The notes under the pieces were generated by a model, which did no database searches, was not told the origin of the DNA, and was given only the letters and a program-made list of their open reading frames with translations. A DNA stretch of 64,000 nucleotides, from the NCBI GenBank assembly GCA_002914845.1, contig JXTC01000034.1, forward strand, positions 693,651 through 757,650, written 5' to 3'. Every line of letters begins with the position of its first letter. Position 1 is the first letter of the stretch. Source of the stretch: Trema orientale. Taxonomy: Eukaryota; Streptophyta; Magnoliopsida; Rosales; Cannabaceae. Of the stretch, positions 47,140 to 59,340 are shown piece after piece. A program made the position numbers and the translations under genes.

Positions 47140-49209
47140 GCTTGTCTGTGTGCAAGTCTAGGAACTTTGACATGACGAAGTTCATGAGCATGCTGACGAT
47201 ATTTTAATACTCGGCCACTTGCTCCAATTGAGATGGACTCTAAACAGAAGCCTCTGAAGAGGTGGAACTACTGTAGCCAATAGTTGGACTGGATCACCAA
47301 ACTTTACATTAAAAGAAAAGACAACATATGAATGACAAGCTAAGAGATGAATGCTCCCATATATGTGAAGCAACAAGTAAAGGAAAACAGAAGATTAAAT
47401 GGAGAGCAACAAAATTCTACAAGAACATTTCAACTAATTAGTTTCACCCATCACTAAACAGAATATATCATTAATAAAATTAGTAAGTGAGTATAAAAAG
47501 AACTAATAACAATAGAGAAATTGCTCAAAAAAAGAAAAAAACAATAGAGAAATTATGAAAAGAAAACCCAAATGAGCCAAACAACCTATAAAAGAGGAGG
47601 GATATTAGAAAAAGCCTATAATAATGTCTCATTATAACCCTAATAGAGCAAATACCATAGGGGAAAAAACTCTAACCGGGAGAAAGATGGTACATCTCTT
47701 TAGAAAATAGGAGCTAGAACAACAACCTATCAAAACTTACAGATCATGTAATAAGGCCGATTCAAAAGATCTCTACCCACTAAACTACATCAAAAAGGAG
47801 TTGTGTGCCACCATATAGAAACAAGACAAGTCATTGCACGAGTGGACAAAGAGTCCACCACCGATCATTCCCTTCCCGATAAATGTAAAATACTTGAAAT
47901 TTCATTTTCGTTAGATAAAATAGGCACCTAGACCATCGAGATCAAAGATGCTAAGGAAATTCTAAGCTACAAATTGAAAGAATATGAGCAATATACGATA
48001 ATCACTTCACAGAAAAATGGATCTCTATCCTTTACCCCCAAGCATATGAAAACCCATTCATAAGTCCTTGCAATTCTCTTCGAAAGTGTACCAAACAGCA
48101 GGGGGTACCACAAAGCATCTTTTGACAAAACCACGACACATCTATAAATACTCAGCCAACATTGGATGGACGTACGCCATGAGAACTATAAGTTGCTCTA
48201 TTCATATTAATTTTAATCCATCGTGGAAAAGGGACACATGCAAACCAGAATATAACCTTTGGTGCCTTAGCAGAATTTCTTATTGTTGAGATTTTTGCCT
48301 TACAAAACAGATCTCCTAAATTACTGTTTTGGGTAACAATTTTCTCTTATATGCATTTCATGTTATTTACTAGATTAAACTATTTTAATAGAATAATTTA
48401 TTTATTTAAAAAAGATTCTATAACTTTATTAGAGGATAAAGAAATAAACATGATTAAGTGTATTAATTATGTGGAGACTTTTTTCTTTATCTAAGTCCAA
48501 ATCAATTTGTTCATAATCTGTAAATAAAGGTAGAATATCTTGTTTACCATAGATTGTAATATTTGTCTATCTCAACGGGAATGATATATCTCAATTCGTT
48601 GAAGTGTCTAACTTCTAATAGAAATATTAGTTATAAATAAGTTATGTGTATTGAACTAGACCAGGTAATATAAGAATTAGAATTTAAGTACCGTAACTCG
48701 ATTCTTAATATTAACACTTACTAGCTCTTAGCATATAGATCTTAATCCTTACTATTTGATTGGACTTGCTTTCATGAGTTATAGTCTTTTGACTTGTTAA
48801 AAGACTAGCTTCTATTCTGAACGAGGTCAACTCTGGCATCTTGGAGGTTACGATTTATGAATTGACAAGAACACTACTAAATAGTTAAAGATACTATACA
48901 TTAATGTCACTTTAGACTCTTAGAATAATAAAATCTAAGATCTTGGTATTCACTTTGTGAATGGTTGATAATTTTATCTAATGACCATTATAAGCAAAAT
49001 TATCGACAACATTATTCCTTGATAGTAAGATGGTAACTTAAAGGTAAAACTGTATTAGATGGGTATTATTATAATTTCACCTATCCAACTACAACATTGT
49101 ATAGGGATCTCATATGTAGTATAGAATTTGCTAGATAAATCGTTTAGTCAAGAGTTGATGAGTGCATGAAAATATATTTTGGACATTACATAGTTAATGA
49201 CATTTTTAA
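47140..49209. other. Intergenic, origin unknown
   Basis: AT-rich DNA without a convincing gene. Short frames (47182-47376 minus; 48068-48289 plus) show no domain I recognise. It may be an old LTR-element interior but I cannot assign one. Confidence 0.4.
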
Positions 49210-49925
49210 TGTTGGAAGGCTTTTTGTAACATTTTGGCACAATTATTTTACATATGTCAATTTTTATTATTATGTTATTTTCTTGTATTTGTCACTATTA
49301 ATGCAAATATATTTGTTCAAGGCTCAAAATAATGATCCAGTCATTTGAAGCCTAAAATATAATTTTGAAGAAAAGTCTATGTTGTGCGTGAATACATTTT
49401 CCCGAATCTGAGTATTACAGTGCCTGTGACATAATAAGAACGCCAGAATTTGACAAAGTTGAGGGAACGATTATAGCTCTACCTCTTAGAAATTCAATGC
49501 TTTAAGAATCACCTTATTTCGATATCTGTAGCTCATTTGGCATCAAAAACACTGATAGTGTTCAAGCAGACAAAGTTGAAAAATGTGGTTTATTTTTTCA
49601 CATTCATACCAGCTATTTTCAAGCCACTAATGTTGAAATCTTTCCATTCAAGTTTCCATCAACTTAGCTACTATTATTGACTGTAATTAAATCCCATTTA
49701 TACTTACTAAATCATAAACTAAGACATGTGAATGTCTAAGTACATGATAAGCTTGAATGGACGGTTAGTGGTTGATTCAATGAATGCACCTAATAGAGCT
49801 TTGGATGCTAATTTTTTTAAGGCAACTTGAAGGCCCTCTCATACTATAAAAGATACCAAGGCACTATTCCAAGACATACATCTACCATTCCACTCTTTCT
49901 ATTTTGAGAGAATTGTCTTCTAATT
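49210..49925 (+). repeat. LTR-like sequence, left arm of inverted pair
   Basis: It starts TGTTGGAAGGC and runs to GAGAGAATTGTCTTC. It contains ACTATAAAAGATACC, which resembles a TATA box and start region, near 49845-49860. It matches the reverse complement of 50095-50844 along its length. Confidence 0.65.
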
Positions 49926-50094
49926 CTTCTTTACGCTTTCTATCTAGAATTTGTGAGAAGAATTGCAAGCTAGGCTAGTTTTAGAGCAAGGTTGAGAGAT
50001 GATCTTTATTGTTTAGTTTTTCTATTATGCTTCTTTGATTCCTTTGTAAGGTTTTTCAAGTTTATATATTTTGTTTGTTGAACTCCTTATGAAG

Positions 50095-50844
50095 ATAATT
50101 CTCTCAAAATATGAAGAGTGGAATGGTAGATATGTGTCTTGGAATGGTGTCCTGGTACTCTTTTATAGTGTGGGAGGGCCTTCAAGTTGCCTTCAAAAAA
50201 TTAGCATCCAAAGCTCTATTAGGTGCATTCATTGAATCAACCACCATCCAAAGCTCTATTAGGTGCATTCATTGAATCAACCACCAATCCTCCGTTCAAG
50301 CTTATCATGTACTTAGACATTCACTTGTCTTAGTTCATGATTTAGTAAGTATAAATAGGATTTAATTGTAGTCAATAATAGTAACTAGGTTGATAGAGAC
50401 TTGAATGGAAAGATTTCAATATTAATGGCTAGAAAATGATTGGTACGAATATGAACCAATAAACTACGTTTTTCAACTTTGGCTGCTTGAATATGCATTA
50501 GTATTTTAGACGCCAAATGAGCTACAGATATCGAAATGAGGTGATTCTTGAAGCATTGGATTTCTAAGAAGCAGATCTATAATCGATCTGTTGCACTTTC
50601 TCAAATTCTAGCGTTCTCAAGGCGTAACAGGCGCTGCAATACTCAGATTCAGGAAAATGTGTTCACACACAGCATGGACTTTTCTTCAAAGTTGTATTTT
50701 GGGCTTCAAATGATTGGATCATTATTTTGGGCCTTGAACAATAATATTTTCATTAATGGCTACGAATATAAGACAATAACATAAGTATCAAAATTGACAT
50801 ATGTAAAATAATTATGCCAAAATGCTACAAAAAGCCTTCTAACA
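50095..50844 (-). repeat. LTR-like sequence, right arm of inverted pair
   Basis: Read on the minus strand it starts TGTTAGAAGGC and contains CACTATAAAAGAGTACC. The pair forms a palindrome of about 1.6 kb with a spacer of about 170 bp (49926-50094). Two LTRs in opposite orientation or a long-TIR element are both possible. It holds a 40-bp tandem duplication that the left arm lacks. Confidence 0.65.
50206..50285. repeat. Perfect 40-bp tandem duplication
   Basis: Two identical copies beginning ATCCAAAGCTCTATTAGGTG and ending GAATCAACCACC. The left arm has one copy, so the duplication arose after the arms separated. Confidence 0.85.
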
Positions 50845-53198
50845 TTACCAAAATCCAACCGAGAAAACGACAAGCACTAGAGAACTGTAAAGTAAATAAT
50901 TTATTTAGATTGAAAGAGAGTGCGTGCAGCTGTTGTTTTTCCTCATGAACGTTTTTATTATCCAGTTTACTAACGGCAGCGTCTAATTTTGTGTGAAGCA
51001 AAACTATTAATGACGAAGCAATTTTTTATTGGATGAATAGAGGACTGGACAGAGACAGACAATCCTCGGACAGACAATCCATATCCGTATTATATAAGGC
51101 GTAAATAAGGCTTCACTCAATTTACTATCTGGTCCTCATTTACAGTACTACGAAACAAGTTGTTATTTCACTTTCACTGAGGGGCAACTTGGAAAGGATA
51201 TTGGTTAATTGGTCATTAGTAGTACTACAGCTTTTTTCAGTCGAGGGCGAAATCAAATTAGTTATTTTCTGGCCAAATAAGGATGAAATGTCGAGTTAAG
51301 GGTAACTCTTCGGCTTATGCAAGTTAACTGATCCGGTGAAAAAACTATTCGGTATGTTTGACAATTTCTTTCGGGCAATTCTAAGGGGCAAATTACATCT
51401 TAATAATTTAATTTTGTCCAGTCATTAACATCTCTTCACACTACACAAACCGGTTAAAGTCTTTATTACAATAATTATTTATAGAAATAAAGATTCCCGC
51501 CCTTAGCTATATATATTGAGTTGCTCTGTTAAACCGATCTCTAAGCATTTTCTCCTTTTTTCTCCGAAGTAATTTTGTAAACAAAATTTTAAAGAAATTC
51601 TCCATTTTTCTTTTGAGTAAATAAACTCTTTTACAAGGTTAAGATAAAGATTAGAATGAATCCCAAGAAACAAGATAATTATTCTAATTGTTGGGGATTA
51701 AACCTCAAAATGGATGAAAATGAACTAGTGCGTACATGTTCTAGTTAAGTGGGACAATATGAGTTAAGAAATTGTTGCTTTTCAACTTGATATATATGTT
51801 ATATACTATACATATATGTATATAACGAAAAAGCAAAATGTACTTTATTGCAGTGATCGTGGACAAGGACAATTGGTTTACTGATCACTTTTCCTTGGTC
51901 CAGTCCCATGGGCCATTATCATTTGCTGGACACATATTACTGAATATTATTGAGTTAAAAGTTGACTCTTCGGCTTCTCTGTTGGTTTTTTATTTTATTT
52001 TATTTTATTTTATTTTATTTATTTATTTTGTGCTGGGGCTTCTCTGTTGGTTGCATCTTCTATAAGATACAAGGAGAAACAATATTTTATAACTACATTA
52101 TCCTTTACATGCGCATGCAAAGATATATAGTCTCCTAAATTTGTTCAAGATTATTGGATCATCCATGTTAAGAACATCTACTTTAGAAAATTAGAAGCCC
52201 GATCAATCCTCAGTTAAAGAATGGAAGCAAATTCAAAATCAAGCAAGCCCACGACTATTCGTGTTAGAAAAACTCAATATTTTTTTTAATCAGTGCCTCT
52301 GTTTTAACGTTTAGCAAACTGCACTATTAATTCCAATTCAAATTAATGATTTTTAGTTCAAACTAGATCATCCGTCTATTTCATGTCCTTTTGCTTGTTC
52401 ATCAAATTAAAATTTGACATTTTTATATAAAAACGAAAGCATTTAACAAAATTTTAATATTCTGTAATGGCTCTAATTAAGTGATATATTCCAAAATATT
52501 GTTTAAGTTGAAAGAGAAAAGACATAGAAATGGACAAAAGTTCTGCTTCCTATTTCTTATGGATATTTTCATTTGTTATTTCTATTTTTCTTTTCACCAT
52601 TTAACAATTTTTATGCATGGTTGGACGGCAGATTATTATCTTTACAAACTTATTTGCACAAATATGGTTGTACTTGTACATAAGAAAACAATAAAAAAGA
52701 AATTGTCTGTAGTATAAGAGAGAATGAAGCAGATGAGACAAAAACAATTTCACACATTCTAGAGTCTTACTGCAATAAATGAGGGTAATAACTAGGACAC
52801 CAATAGCTAGGACATGAAAGTCATAGCTATTGCTCCTCAAAAAGAGAATCTGACCTAGCTGTTAGCAAAATCTAACCAAATCAATATTATCGAGAATATA
52901 GCCTTCGGCAAAATTATGCACAGTGCACGCTGGAATCGGTCCGGTGTTTGTAGTAGGAGCTGTAATTTTTTTCAACTTTTTCTATGAAAAATTAGTAGTA
53001 CCGAGGATATTGACCTAATTTTTTTTTAAGTACCACAATCAAACAGTATTGTCTCGAGGTTATATAGCTTTAGTAAGGACTTCGTCCTCAGTACTGAGCT
53101 TATAAAGCTCTGCAATCCTCGTCCTGTCATCTTCTCTGATTGTTTTCCGATGAGATAGTCCTCGGTATTGGTAATAACAAGGATTTGCTGCTACTACC
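50845..53198. other. Intergenic AT-rich DNA
   Basis: A (TTTTA)n microsatellite lies at about 51989-52026. Short frames (51838-52065, 52481-52717) lack domains. No gene recognised. Confidence 0.45.
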
Positions 53199-53686
53199 TG
53201 TTGGGCCATTTCATTTTGTATAGGACCCAAAATTCTGAGCAAATAAGAAATGGGCCTAGAGTATTCATTAGGTGTGGATCAAAATGTGGATACCTATTAA
53301 ATATCCAACTAGGGTTGATGGATACCCTAGTTAGGTCATCCACCTACAGTTAGGTTAGGGTTTGGTCCCCATAACCAAAAGAAATAGAGGTGCTCATCTT
53401 TGTAGCCTCTATCCCTACCAAAGATAAGAACTCCATTGGAGCACCTCAGATTTTTGGATTGTGAAAGACACTCAAACTCATCAAGTGATCAAGCCACCAT
53501 TGTTTTGCTTCCGCTTAAGGATTGAACTCCAAGTCCTCATCAAGATTAAGAGCTACAGACAATGGTAAGTTCTCTAAATTTTAACCCATTTATTTAGCAT
53601 GGATGATCCTATGTTTAGGATAGTCATTTGGTATTGTCTACCCAATATATGTTATAAATCATATGCTATTTGATTTAATGATAGCA
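53199..53686 (+). repeat. 5' LTR of copia B
   Basis: It aligns with 59341-59889 and ends TGATAGCA just before the primer-binding site. It is shorter than the 3' LTR at its outer side. Confidence 0.85.
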
Positions 53687-53688
53687 AG

Positions 53689-53701
53689 TGGTATCAGAGC
53701 C
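53689..53701 (+). promoter_or_regulatory. Primer-binding site (tRNA-iMet) of copia B
   Basis: TGGTATCAGAGCC, complementary to the 3' end of initiator tRNA-Met, two bases after the 5' LTR. Identical in copia C at 62798-62810. Confidence 0.85.
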
Positions 53702-53981
53702 TTAAGCCTTAATTCATGTTAGCTATTTGGGTTTGAATCATGTATGTTTTAGGTTTTCAAGTTTGAATCTTCACCTATTTGATTTCCTAATTTTTGGATG
53801 AACATGCATGTTTTGTGTTTTAAGTGATTTTGTTGAAATAATTGATGAATATATTTGTTGTTTTGATGGTTAAAAATTGAGTTTTGGGTCATAAGGTATG
53901 TGATTAGAGGCTAAAAATCACGGATTGAAGGTTTTTTGGCAATTTTTCGGTTAAGTTTTTTTACCAAAAAAAAATGCAGGC

Positions 53982-54043
53982 TGTGGCGCCGCAGTGCCAT
54001 ATTTGTGGCGCCGCAACGCCACTTCACGACACTGCAGCGCCAC
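53982..54043 (+). repeat. GC-rich palindromic repeat in copia B leader
   Basis: About three units resembling GTGGCGCCGCAGYGCCAY, each nearly self-complementary, in otherwise AT-rich DNA. A longer version is in copia C at 63075-63153. Rich in CG and CHG methylation sites. Confidence 0.65.
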
Positions 54044-54435
54044 CCCTGCTGCCACTAAAGATCCTTTTTGACCTAGTTTGAGATTTTGGGTCTCGTTTTG
54101 GATAGAATTGAGTCGGTTTTGACCTAATTCGAGGAGTTCCAATCCTAAACTTGACAAATTAAGTTTATTACCTCAAATCCACTAAAGATAGACCCAAATT
54201 TATCCGTTGAAAACTCTATTTGGTTTTAAGAGTTGATAAATTTCATAAAATCAATTAATTTTGGTTCGTGCTTATGAAAACTTTATTTGATTGGGCATTG
54301 TGATTGTTTTCTATGCATATTTAGTCTTGTATTGTAGGATAATTGAGTTGAAACAATATATCGCCAAAGTGACCTTATTTGTGTAGGCTTGTTTATTCTA
54401 GAATATAAAGATATTGTGAGTTTGTTATTCATGCG

Positions 54436-54467
54436 GATAGTCACTGGCCCAAAAGAAGGTGATTGTT
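54436..54467 (+). other. Leader stem-loop 1 of copia B
   Basis: Arm GATAGTCACT, loop GGCCCAAAAGAA, arm GGTGATTGTT; all 10 positions pair, counting G-U. Confidence 0.72.
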
Positions 54468-54528
54468 TGGCCGAATGACAAACACACTTGCGATAGTAAA
54501 CATGTGATAGTTGTCAAGTTTCCATGTG

Positions 54529-54562
54529 AATAATGGATCGGCCCAAAGGAAGATTCATTGTT
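54529..54562 (+). other. Leader stem-loop 2 of copia B
   Basis: Arm AATAATGGATC, loop GGCCCAAAGGAA, arm GATTCATTGTT; all 11 positions pair, counting G-U. Confidence 0.75.
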
Positions 54563-54616
54563 TGATGGGATTTACTATCAATGTTTGATTGTTGCACTTA
54601 AGAGTACCACTTACAA

Positions 54617-54650
54617 GTTAATAAATCGGCCCAAAGGAAGACTTATTAGC
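54617..54650 (+). other. Leader stem-loop 3 of copia B
   Basis: Arm GTTAATAAATC, loop GGCCCAAAGGAA, arm GACTTATTAGC; 10 of 11 positions pair. It lies about 140 bp before the gag region. Confidence 0.72.
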
Positions 54651-54779
54651 ATTGTGCTAGGTATCTTGTGATAAAATGGTCCACCTTTATATGTTATATC
54701 ATGTTTTTGCATATACTATTAATTTGTATGCTTATATGTGACCTTTTAATTGTGAGCATGTTATTTATGATTTTGTCTT

Positions 54780-55640
54780 TGTTCTCTGTTCAGTTTCTGC
54801 TTCAAATATTTCTACCAACTTAAGTACCATTCTTGTGCTTAACGGCACAAACTTCAAGCCATGGAAAGAGAATGTCATGATTGTGCTAAGTTGTATGGAT
54901 CTTGACCTAGCATTAAGGAAAGACCCTCCCGCTCTGCTTTCTGCTGAGAGTACTACTGTGCAGAAAGCATTCAGTGAAAAGTGGGAACGGTCTAACCGTA
55001 TATGTATCATGATAATGAAGCGCTCTATTCTAGAAATTATGAGGGGCTCTTTGCCAAAAGAGGAAAATGCTAAAGTTTTTCTTGCTGCTCTTGAGAAATT
55101 ATATCTCAAGAATGAAAAAGCCGAGATGATCAATACATTGTCAAGGATCATTTCAATGAAGTATAGCGGCAAAGGAAACATAAGGGAGTACATCATGCAG
55201 ATGTCTCATTTAGCAGCAAGGCTTAAAGAACTCAAGTTAGAAATGTCGGATGACATGCTTGTGGCTTTGGTCCTAATCTCTCTTCCTGCACAATATGGGA
55301 ACCTTAAGACTATATACAACACCCAAAAGGAGAAATGGGATCTTAATGAGCTCATTTCTATTTGTGTGCAAGAGGAAGAGAAATTCAAGGCTGAAAAGCC
55401 AGAAGGTGCTAACTTGACCACAACCTCTACGGCAAAGAAGAGGAAGATGGACAAGAGTAAGGAAGCTGCAGGTACACCACATTCTAATGTGCAAAAGAAA
55501 CAAGATGAGCAAGCTTGTTTCTTTTGCAGTAAGGTAGGGCACGTGAAGAAGGAATGCGCTAAGTACAAAGCTTGGTGTATTAAGAAGGGTAAGCTTCTCA
55601 TTTATGTTCGTTCTAAGGTTAATTTAACTTCTATACCTAA
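54780..55640 (+). pseudogene. Copia B gag region
   Basis: It encodes a copia gag: an N-terminal LNGTNFKPWKENV motif typical of plant copia gag, a helical core, and the zinc knuckle CFFCSKVGHVKKEC (C-x2-C-x4-H-x4-C, 55516-55557) followed by a basic tail. Gag coats and packages the element RNA. Part of a broken element. Confidence 0.8.
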
Positions 55641-55644
55641 GGAT

Positions 55645-58600
55645 ACTTGATGGGTAGATTCTGGTACTACTACTCAAGTAAGTGTTTCTATACAGGGTCG
55701 CTTGTGGAGCCGGAAGCCAAATGATGCTGAAAGATTCATCTATATGGGCAATGGCAAAACGGCTCAAGTGGAGGCTATTGGGCACTTTAGAATAATTTTG
55801 AATTCTAGTTTTCGTTTGGATTTGAATGAGACTTTTATTGTACCATCTTTAAGACGAAGTTTAATTTCCATTTCATTATTGGACAAATCTGGTTTCTCTT
55901 GTTCATTTGGAAATAATAAATTTAGTCTCATTTATAATTCAAATGTTGTTGGTACCGGTTTCCTTAATGATAATCTATATATGTTAAATACTCAATCCTC
56001 CATTAATGAAACCTTGCATGTCAATTCAAGAGGTACAAAATGAAAATTAACAAATGAGGATTCATCGATGTTGTGGCACAAACGCTTAGGGCACATTTCT
56101 AAACAAAGAATTGAACGTCTTGTGTTTGATGGAATCTTTGATTCCCTTGATTTGACAGACTTTAAAGTTTGTATTGAGTATATAAAGGGAAAACAGACAA
56201 ACGTTAGGAAATTGGGTGCCAATAGGAGCTCTAACGTCTTAGAACTGATACATGCGGATATTTGTGGCCCATTCCCTATGGCTTCTTAGAATGGACAACA
56301 ATACTTTATCACGTTCATAGACGATTATTCTCGTTATGGGTACATCTATTTAATACACAAGAAATCTCAATCACTGGACGTATTTAAGGCTTATAAAGCT
56401 GAAGTTGAAAATCAGCTTGATAAGAAAATTAAGGCTGTCAAATCTGATCGTGGTGGTGAATACTACGGTAGATATGATGGATCAGGTGAACAACGTCCAG
56501 GACCCTTTGCTAAGTATTTAGAAGAGTGTGGCATCATTCATCAGTACACTATGCTAGGGAAATCTAGCATAAATGGTGTAGCAGAACGACGCAGTAAGAC
56601 CCTGAAGGATATGATAAGGAGTATGATTAGTCACTCTACCTTACCATAATCACTTTGGGGTGAAGCACTCAAAATTGCTGCTTACATTTTGAATAGAGTA
56701 CCAAGTAAAGCAGTAGCTAAAATCCCTTATGAACTTTGGACTGGGCACAAGCCTAGTATTAATCATTTATACATTTAGGGATGTCCAGCTGAGGCAAGGC
56801 CGTACAAGCAAAATGAAAAGAAACTGGACTCAAGAACAATAAGCTGCTACTTTGTTGGATATTCTGAAAGGTCAAGGGGTTATAAATTTTATGACCCCAC
56901 TGCAAGGTCCTTCTTCGAGATGGGAAATGCAAAATTTCTTGAGGATATTGAGTTTGAGGGGGAAGATAAAGTTAGAGACATTGTCTTTAAAGAGGAATTC
57001 ATTCCTCTTCCTTCAGTAGCTATTGAAAATGATCAAGCTTCTACACCTGACTTTATTCAAGATGCAATTCCGGTACAAGACAATGATCAAGTACTTCCTA
57101 CTCCAAATGAGGGTAATGCTCCTGAAGAGCAAACTCAACAACCTTAAGAGCAAGTGCCTTTAAGGAGGTCCACTAGAGAAAGGAAAAGTGCGATTTCAAA
57201 TGATTACATCGTCTATCTCCAGGAACATGAGTTTGACATCGGGATAGTGGAAGATAAACCAATCAACTTCACACAAGTCAAACAATGTTCAAATTCTCAA
57301 AAGTGGATCAATGCCATGAATGAGGAGATGAAGTCTATGAAAGACAATGACGTTTGGGATCTTGTCAAGTTACCTGTAGATGCGAAACCCATTAGTTGCA
57401 AATGGATATTTAAAACTAAAAGGGATTCAAAAGATAATGTTGAGAGATATAAGGCTCGTCTTGTTGCAAAAAGATACACTCAAAAGGAAGGCATTGATTT
57501 TAAAGAGACCTTCTGTCCGGTAGCATCGAAGGATTCTTTTAGAATCATTATGGCACTTGTGGCTCATTTTGATCTTGAGTTATATCAGATGGACGTTAAA
57601 AGTGCATTTCTTAATGGCAACATTGAAGAGACGATTTACATGGTGCAACCAGAAAACTTTGTATCTGGAGACCCAAAGTCTTTAGTTTGCAAACTCAAGA
57701 AGTCCATCTATAGTCTCAAGCAAGCTTCCCGTCAATGGTATCACAAATTTCATGAAGTGATTATCTCATCCGGTTTCGAGGTAAATCCAGTTGAAGATTA
57801 TGTATATCATAAGTTCAGTGGGAGTAAATTTATCTTCCTGGTGCTGTATGTTGATGACATACTACTAGTAAGCAGTGATATAGGCTTATTGTACGACACC
57901 AAGAAATTTCTTGCGAAGAATTTCGAAATGAAAAATTTTAGAGTTGCCTCTTTTGTATTAGGTATACAGATACATCAAGATCGCTCTCGAGGTATCCTTC
58001 GATTATCACAAAATAGCTATATCGAAAGGGTGCTCAGTAGATTTGGTATGGAAAATTGTACACCATCAGACACCCCTGTGTCTAAAAGAGATAAGTTTAG
58101 CCTCCAATAGTGCCCCAAGAATGATATTGAGAAGGAAGGCATGCAAAAGCTACCTTATACTTCGGCTATAGGAAGTCTTATGTATGCTCAAGTATGTACG
58201 TGTCCAGACATTGCGTTCATAGTTGGCATATTAGGGAGATATTTAAGTAACACTGGAATGGATTATTGGAAAGCAGCAAAGAGGGTTATAAGGTATTTAT
58301 AGAGAACGAAGAATTATATGCTCACTTATCAGAGATCGGAAAATTTGGAGATCATTGGGTATTCTGATTCTGATTTTGCGGGATGCCTAGATAGTAAAAA
58401 ATCCACATCGGGCTATGTTTATCTATTAGCTGGAGCAGCTACATCATGGAAGAGTGCTAAGTAGAAACTCGTAGCTACTTCAACTATGGAGGCTGAGTTC
58501 ATAGCCTGTTATGAGGCATCTAATCATGGAATATGGCTACGAAATTTTGTCATTGGGCTGCATATAGTAAATGGCATTGAAAGGCCATTGAAACTTTACT

Positions 58601-58840
58601 GTGACAATAACTCAGTGGTGCTATATTCCAACAGCAATAGGAGCTCTTCGAAGTCGAGGCACATAGATATCAAGTTCCTAGTTGTAAAGGAGAGAGTTCA
58701 GAGTAAACTAGTGTCAATAGAGCATATTGGTACGAACTCTATGATTGCGGATCCACTCACCAAGGGTATTCCACCCAAGGTGTTTTACGGGCATATTGCC
58801 CATATGGGTGTTGTTTTATTATATGATGTACAGTTTTAGT
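55645..58840 (+). pseudogene. Copia B pol region (protease, integrase, RT, RNase H)
   Basis: In order: protease DSG motif (about 55660); GAG-pre-integrase LWHKRLGHIS (about 56070); integrase core with HADICGPFP and DDYSRYGY (about 56250-56600); RT with YQMDVKSAFLNG (about 57580) and the catalytic YVDDILLVSS (about 57850); RNase H with DSDFAGCLDSKKSTSGY and EAEFIAC (58360-58510). Integrase before RT makes it Ty1/copia. Broken at several places. Confidence 0.85.
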
Positions 58841-59328
58841 GGGAGTTTGTAGTTCAGTCTGTGTGCTTATTAGTGACACTTATTTTATTTAATTTATTGC
58901 AGTATTTGGTTGATAGATCTTATGTAAACTCTGAATTTTATATATATGATAATGTTTTTCTTCATATTCCTTTCTTTCCTATTATGGTTTAACATAAAAC
59001 TTGCGGTAATGCATTAAAGGGGAAAGACTAAAGTCGATCTCATTTCGATTTAAGTTGGACTAGTTGGAAATAGGCACGAATAAGATCACTTTGTGCGTAA
59101 TTTTCATGTCACATTCCATACTCGATCTATGTCATTCGGGAATATTAGTATGGTGATCATTGAGAGTTCTAGTTACCATTTATGTAAGTACAGCGATGAG
59201 CGCTTTGGTCCTATGCTAGTAGAACCGATGGACTAGATTGTTACTTCAGGGATATTCAGAAATGATATGGCATTTTTATGACTAGCCTTCAGTTTATCAA
59301 TATAATTAACCTTGACAGGTATGTGGCC
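58841..59328 (+). other. 3' untranslated region of copia B
   Basis: Non-coding. Around 59000-59030 it matches the corresponding region of copia A, linking the two elements. Confidence 0.6.
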
Positions 59329-59340
59329 CAAGTGGGAGAT
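59326..59340 (+). promoter_or_regulatory. Polypurine tract of copia B
   Basis: GCCCAAGTGGGAGAT directly before the 3' LTR, the same word as in copia A. Confidence 0.78.
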
